Assembly (NCBI GenBank): GCA_020434645.1
Contig: JAGRAK010000003.1
Location: 15,734-24,476, forward strand
Origin: Bdellovibrionales bacterium
GTDB lineage: Bacteria > Bdellovibrionota > Bdellovibrionia > Bdellovibrionales > UBA1609
Direction of reading: 5' to 3'
Length of the DNA stretch: 8,743 bases
Below, piece after piece: positions 7,302-8,743 of the stretch. The notes under the pieces were generated by a model that searched no databases, was not told the DNA's origin, and worked only from the letters and a program-made list of their open reading frames with translations. The translations under genes were made by a program, and so were the position numbers. Each line of letters opens with the position of its first letter. The stretch's first letter is position 1.

Positions 7302-7317
7302 AGCAACTCTAGTGCCA
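7302..7317 (-). promoter_or_regulatory. Sigma-54 (-24/-12) promoter of the TPR-glycosyltransferase unit
   Basis: The minus strand reads TGGCAC-TAGAG-TTGCT. This matches the RpoN consensus (TGGCAC, five bases, TTGCW), with exactly 10 bases between the invariant GG and GC dinucleotides. Counting from the GC predicts a transcription start near 7289-7291, about 20 bases before the ATG at 7271, leaving a short leader that contains the ribosome binding site. It sits in the only sizeable gap in the window and faces the TPR gene. Sigma-54 promoters are typical of middle and late flagellar genes in many polar flagellates, so this would tie the downstream genes to flagellar assembly. It requires an AAA+ enhancer-binding protein, not encoded here. 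Confidence 0.88.
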
Positions 7318-7354
7318 CCTGCCAAATACATTCTATGTGGATTTGAGTGATAAT

Positions 7355-7374
7355 TGAGTCAAGAAATCAACTCA
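7355..7374 (-). promoter_or_regulatory. Imperfect dyad upstream of the sigma-54 promoter (possible activator site or weak hairpin)
   Basis: The minus strand holds TGAGTTGA, a TTTC loop, then TTGACTCA. As RNA this could form an 8-base stem with two G-U pairs. No U-run follows, so it is a poor rho-independent terminator for the preceding operon. It lies roughly 65-85 bases upstream of the predicted start, near the range where sigma-54 enhancer-binding proteins bind, and ACTCAA recurs 11 bases further on (ACTCAATTATCACTCAAAT). Function is uncertain. Confidence 0.3.
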
Positions 7375-7419
7375 TGCAATTTCTCAACAGTCATTCTTTT
7401 GTCATGCTAATAGTCGAGA

Positions 7420-7845
7420 TTACGCTTCTTCGTCTAGGCGAGTTTTTTGCCCGCCAGATTTGTATGAGCCCAACGCTTTTTTAGTTGTGCGTACTTGGCT
7501 GAGCTCTTTTATAATGCTGGACTTCTCTTTTTCTATAGCAGATAAAATTTGCAGATCCTGTTCAAGAATTCTAGCTACAATATCTTTTTTATATTGGAGC
7601 GATTGGAGTATCGATTTCTTTTCTTGACCACTGACATCCTTTACATCCTCGACCATGTCATTCGAGTCTTCTATCATTTCATCTATTTTTTTAATGATCT
7701 GAAGAATGCCCTCACGGGTAGAATAAAATACTTCGAGACCCTCAAACTCTCCGCAGTTAAATTTTTCAAGCTCAGATTCATTTAGCCTGTAAAACTTGTC
7801 TAAATGTAAATTCTTCTCGTTTAACAAATCTACTATTGATTTCAT
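7420..7845 (-). CDS. FliT/FlgN-like flagellar chaperone
   Basis: A 141-residue, highly charged, almost wholly helical protein in the slot directly after fliS, where fliT or a FlgN-type gene normally lies. Such chaperones bind the filament cap or hook-junction proteins before export. Visible features are a long coiled-coil body (about residues 15-115, rich in E, K, I and L), the segment 'LEVFYSTREGILQIIKKID', and a C-terminal 'TTKKALGSYKSG' resembling the K-alkgY endings of FlgN-type chaperones. The frame stays open to a GTG at 7851, but that GTG lies inside the Shine-Dalgarno sequence AGGGAG (7851-7856). The ATG at 7845, 5 bases after it, is therefore the better start (MKSIVDLL…). Sequence identity to FliT or FlgN cannot be judged by eye, so no symbol is given. 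It is the last gene before the 148-base promoter gap. Confidence 0.72.
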   Translation of the reverse strand: MKSIVDLLNEKNLHLDKFYRLNESELEKFNCGEFEGLEVFYSTREGILQIIKKIDEMIEDSNDMVEDVKDVSGQEKKSILQSLQYKKDIVARILEQDLQILSAIEKEKSSIIKELSQVRTTKKALGSYKSGGQKTRLDEEA

Positions 7846-7850
7846 TCTCA

Positions 7851-7856
7851 CTCCCT
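7851..7856 (-). promoter_or_regulatory. Ribosome binding site that fixes the FliT/FlgN-like start
   Basis: On the minus strand AGGGAG is followed by TGAGA and then ATG at 7845. The in-frame GTG at 7851-7849 overlaps the last G of this motif, so it cannot use it. This supports the shorter, 141-residue product. Confidence 0.7.
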
Positions 7857-7870
7857 ATTTTTTTGTTTTA

Positions 7871-8269
7871 CTAAGCCGATTGTCCGAGTTTGCCGTCTTT
7901 TTTAATTTTCTCTATTGCTTGCTGCCAGCCCTGCTCTAATGTCTCGAGTATTTTTAGGGCGTCTTTTAAATGCTTTGAGTTGCCTGTGATGTTGGCCTGC
8001 ACATATTGATCTGTAATGAACATGTAGAGCTGCTCTAGATTCTTACATAAATCAGCGCTTACATTATGATTTAGAGAATTATTAAGTTCATTTACAATAT
8101 CAAAGGCTCTGCCGACATTATACCCACGACCGCTAATGTCTTTGGCTTCACATGCAATAATTGCTTTTTTTGTGAATTTTATTGCCGCCTCATACAGCAT
8201 CAGCAGTATTTTTTCACGGCTTGCTGTCTGCACAGCATTCGCCTTATATTTTTTGTACGCATTATTCAT
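7871..8269 (-). CDS. fliS: Flagellin export chaperone FliS
   Basis: FliS binds the C-terminal helix of flagellin in the cytoplasm, keeps it unpolymerised and hands it to the flagellar export gate. The 132 residues match the usual FliS length and pattern: an N-terminal 'Y..Y....V.TAS.EKILLMLYEAAIKF' run, an internal 'GRAFDIVNELNNSLN', then 'LEQLYMFI' and 'ANITGN', and a final helix around 'LETLEQGW'. All-helical, with no signal peptide or membrane segment. The ATG is preceded by GAAGGAG (8280-8286) with a 10-base spacer, so the start is well supported. It lies between fliD and a FliT/FlgN-like gene, as in many flagellar operons, and the gene before the sugar-modification block handles the likely acceptor protein, flagellin. 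Confidence 0.94.
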   Translation of the reverse strand: MNNAYKKYKANAVQTASREKILLMLYEAAIKFTKKAIIACEAKDISGRGYNVGRAFDIVNELNNSLNHNVSADLCKNLEQLYMFITDQYVQANITGNSKHLKDALKILETLEQGWQQAIEKIKKDGKLGQSA

Positions 8270-8310
8270 TTTTCAGCAACTCCTTCATTTTCTTGTCTTC
8301 CCGTCTCAAA

Positions 8311-8743
8311 TTATGCTTTTAGTGATGCGCCACTTAAATTCATACCACCGCCGCCTTGCCCGATCTGCCCAACTGCGGCGCTCTGCTGTTTTAAACGTCC
8401 CATTGTTTGTTCTAAATTTGAAAATTGACGACGCAACTGCTGTTCGCGTCGATCTAGTCCACGCTCTTTATTTGCAATGCTCTGGTCTGTTCGCTTAATG
8501 TTATCTTCGAGTGCTCTCTTGCGATTACTAATAGAGCCAAATGCCGAGTTTGTTAAATTAGCAATTTCGCGCCTTATAGAAGGGATGAATCCAATCTTAA
8601 AACCATCGCCAGCAAAAAATCTTTGCACGTGATCTGATTTTTGCGCGAGCACCTGATTGAACTTATCTTCATCTAACTTCAACACACCATTACGAGTTAT
8701 CTCAATACCCATCTGGCTCAATCTGGTGATTTCGCCACCAATC
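8311..8743 (-). CDS. fliD: Flagellar hook-associated protein 2 (filament cap), C-terminal fragment
   Basis: This is the last 143 residues of FliD, the cap protein that sits at the flagellar tip and helps exported flagellin fold into the filament. The gene enters from the right edge, so its start is outside the window; the reading frame is open to the last base (…GGEITRLSQMGIEITRNG…). Family hallmarks seen are the 'GIEITRNGVLKLDEDKF' segment, typical of the FliD C-terminal domain, followed by a v..FFaG stretch and a long charged coiled coil ending in 'RRQFSNLEQTMGRLKQQS', close to the usual FliD ending (lr.qF..le..m..l..Qs). A TTG at 8721 is internal, not a start. The protein ends with an unusual glycine-rich tail (GQGGGG then MNLSGASLKA) beyond the normal coiled-coil end. 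fliS follows after 41 bases, the classical fliD-fliS order. Confidence 0.93.
   Translation of the reverse strand, partial: IGGEITRLSQMGIEITRNGVLKLDEDKFNQVLAQKSDHVQRFFAGDGFKIGFIPSIRREIANLTNSAFGSISNRKRALEDNIKRTDQSIANKERGLDRREQQLRRQFSNLEQTMGRLKQQSAAVGQIGQGGGGMNLSGASLKA

Noticed and set aside
7272..7331. Longer TPR protein starting at ATG 7331
   Set aside because: That codon lies upstream of the sigma-54 promoter, so it would be missing from the transcript; the ATG at 7271 has a good ribosome binding site.
7330..7362. Sigma-70 promoter TTGACT ... TAGAAT on the minus strand
   Set aside because: The spacer is 21 bases, well beyond the usual 16-18, and a far better sigma-54 promoter follows.
7355..7374. 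Rho-independent terminator after the FliT/FlgN-like gene
   Set aside because: The stem is weak with two G-U pairs and no U-run follows; kept only as a possible regulatory dyad.
8136..8498. Plus-strand ORF of 120 codons with hydrophobic N-terminus
   Set aside because: Antisense to the clearly recognised fliS and fliD; the apparent membrane stretch comes from reading helical coding sequence backwards.

Overview
The window carries one gene direction only: everything I can support reads on the minus strand, so gene order runs from high to low coordinates. It begins with the end of fliD (flagellar cap) at the right edge, then fliS (flagellin chaperone) and a FliT/FlgN-type helical chaperone. After a 148-base gap holding a near-perfect sigma-54 (-24/-12) promoter comes a second, tightly packed unit: a TPR-repeat protein, a small Rossmann/methyltransferase-like protein resembling the N-terminal part of Maf flagellin-modification proteins, a GT9 (heptosyltransferase-like) glycosyltransferase, a 61-residue helical protein, a second GT9 glycosyltransferase, an unrecognised 200-residue helical protein, and a histidine kinase that runs off the left edge before its ATP-binding domain is complete.

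The organism looks like a flagellated Gram-negative bacterium with moderate to low GC and a sigma-54 flagellar hierarchy. The mixture of a fliD-fliS-fliT-like block with TPR, GT9 and Maf-like genes and a PAS kinase suggests a Bdellovibrionota or other former deltaproteobacterial lineage. That placement is an impression from gene content, not a demonstrated match.

In the second unit the first five genes are joined by 4-base ATGA/TTGA overlaps or a 38-base overlap, the next pair by a 13-base overlap, and the kinase follows after 32 bases. This implies one transcript with translational coupling. The simplest reading is a cytoplasmic flagellin-glycosylation operon placed directly behind the flagellin export chaperones: TPR scaffold, Maf-like factor and two GT9 enzymes with long extra helical C-terminal domains. 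A degenerate-receiver/GAF-like/PAS histidine kinase is transcribed at the end of the same unit, and such kinases often feed sigma-54 activators, so a feedback loop is possible. The assignment to flagellin rather than LPS or another acceptor rests on context.

No RNA genes, insertion sequences, CRISPR arrays or convincing rho-independent terminators were seen. No stretch longer than 300 bases lacks a gene; the longest gap is the promoter region at 7272-7419.
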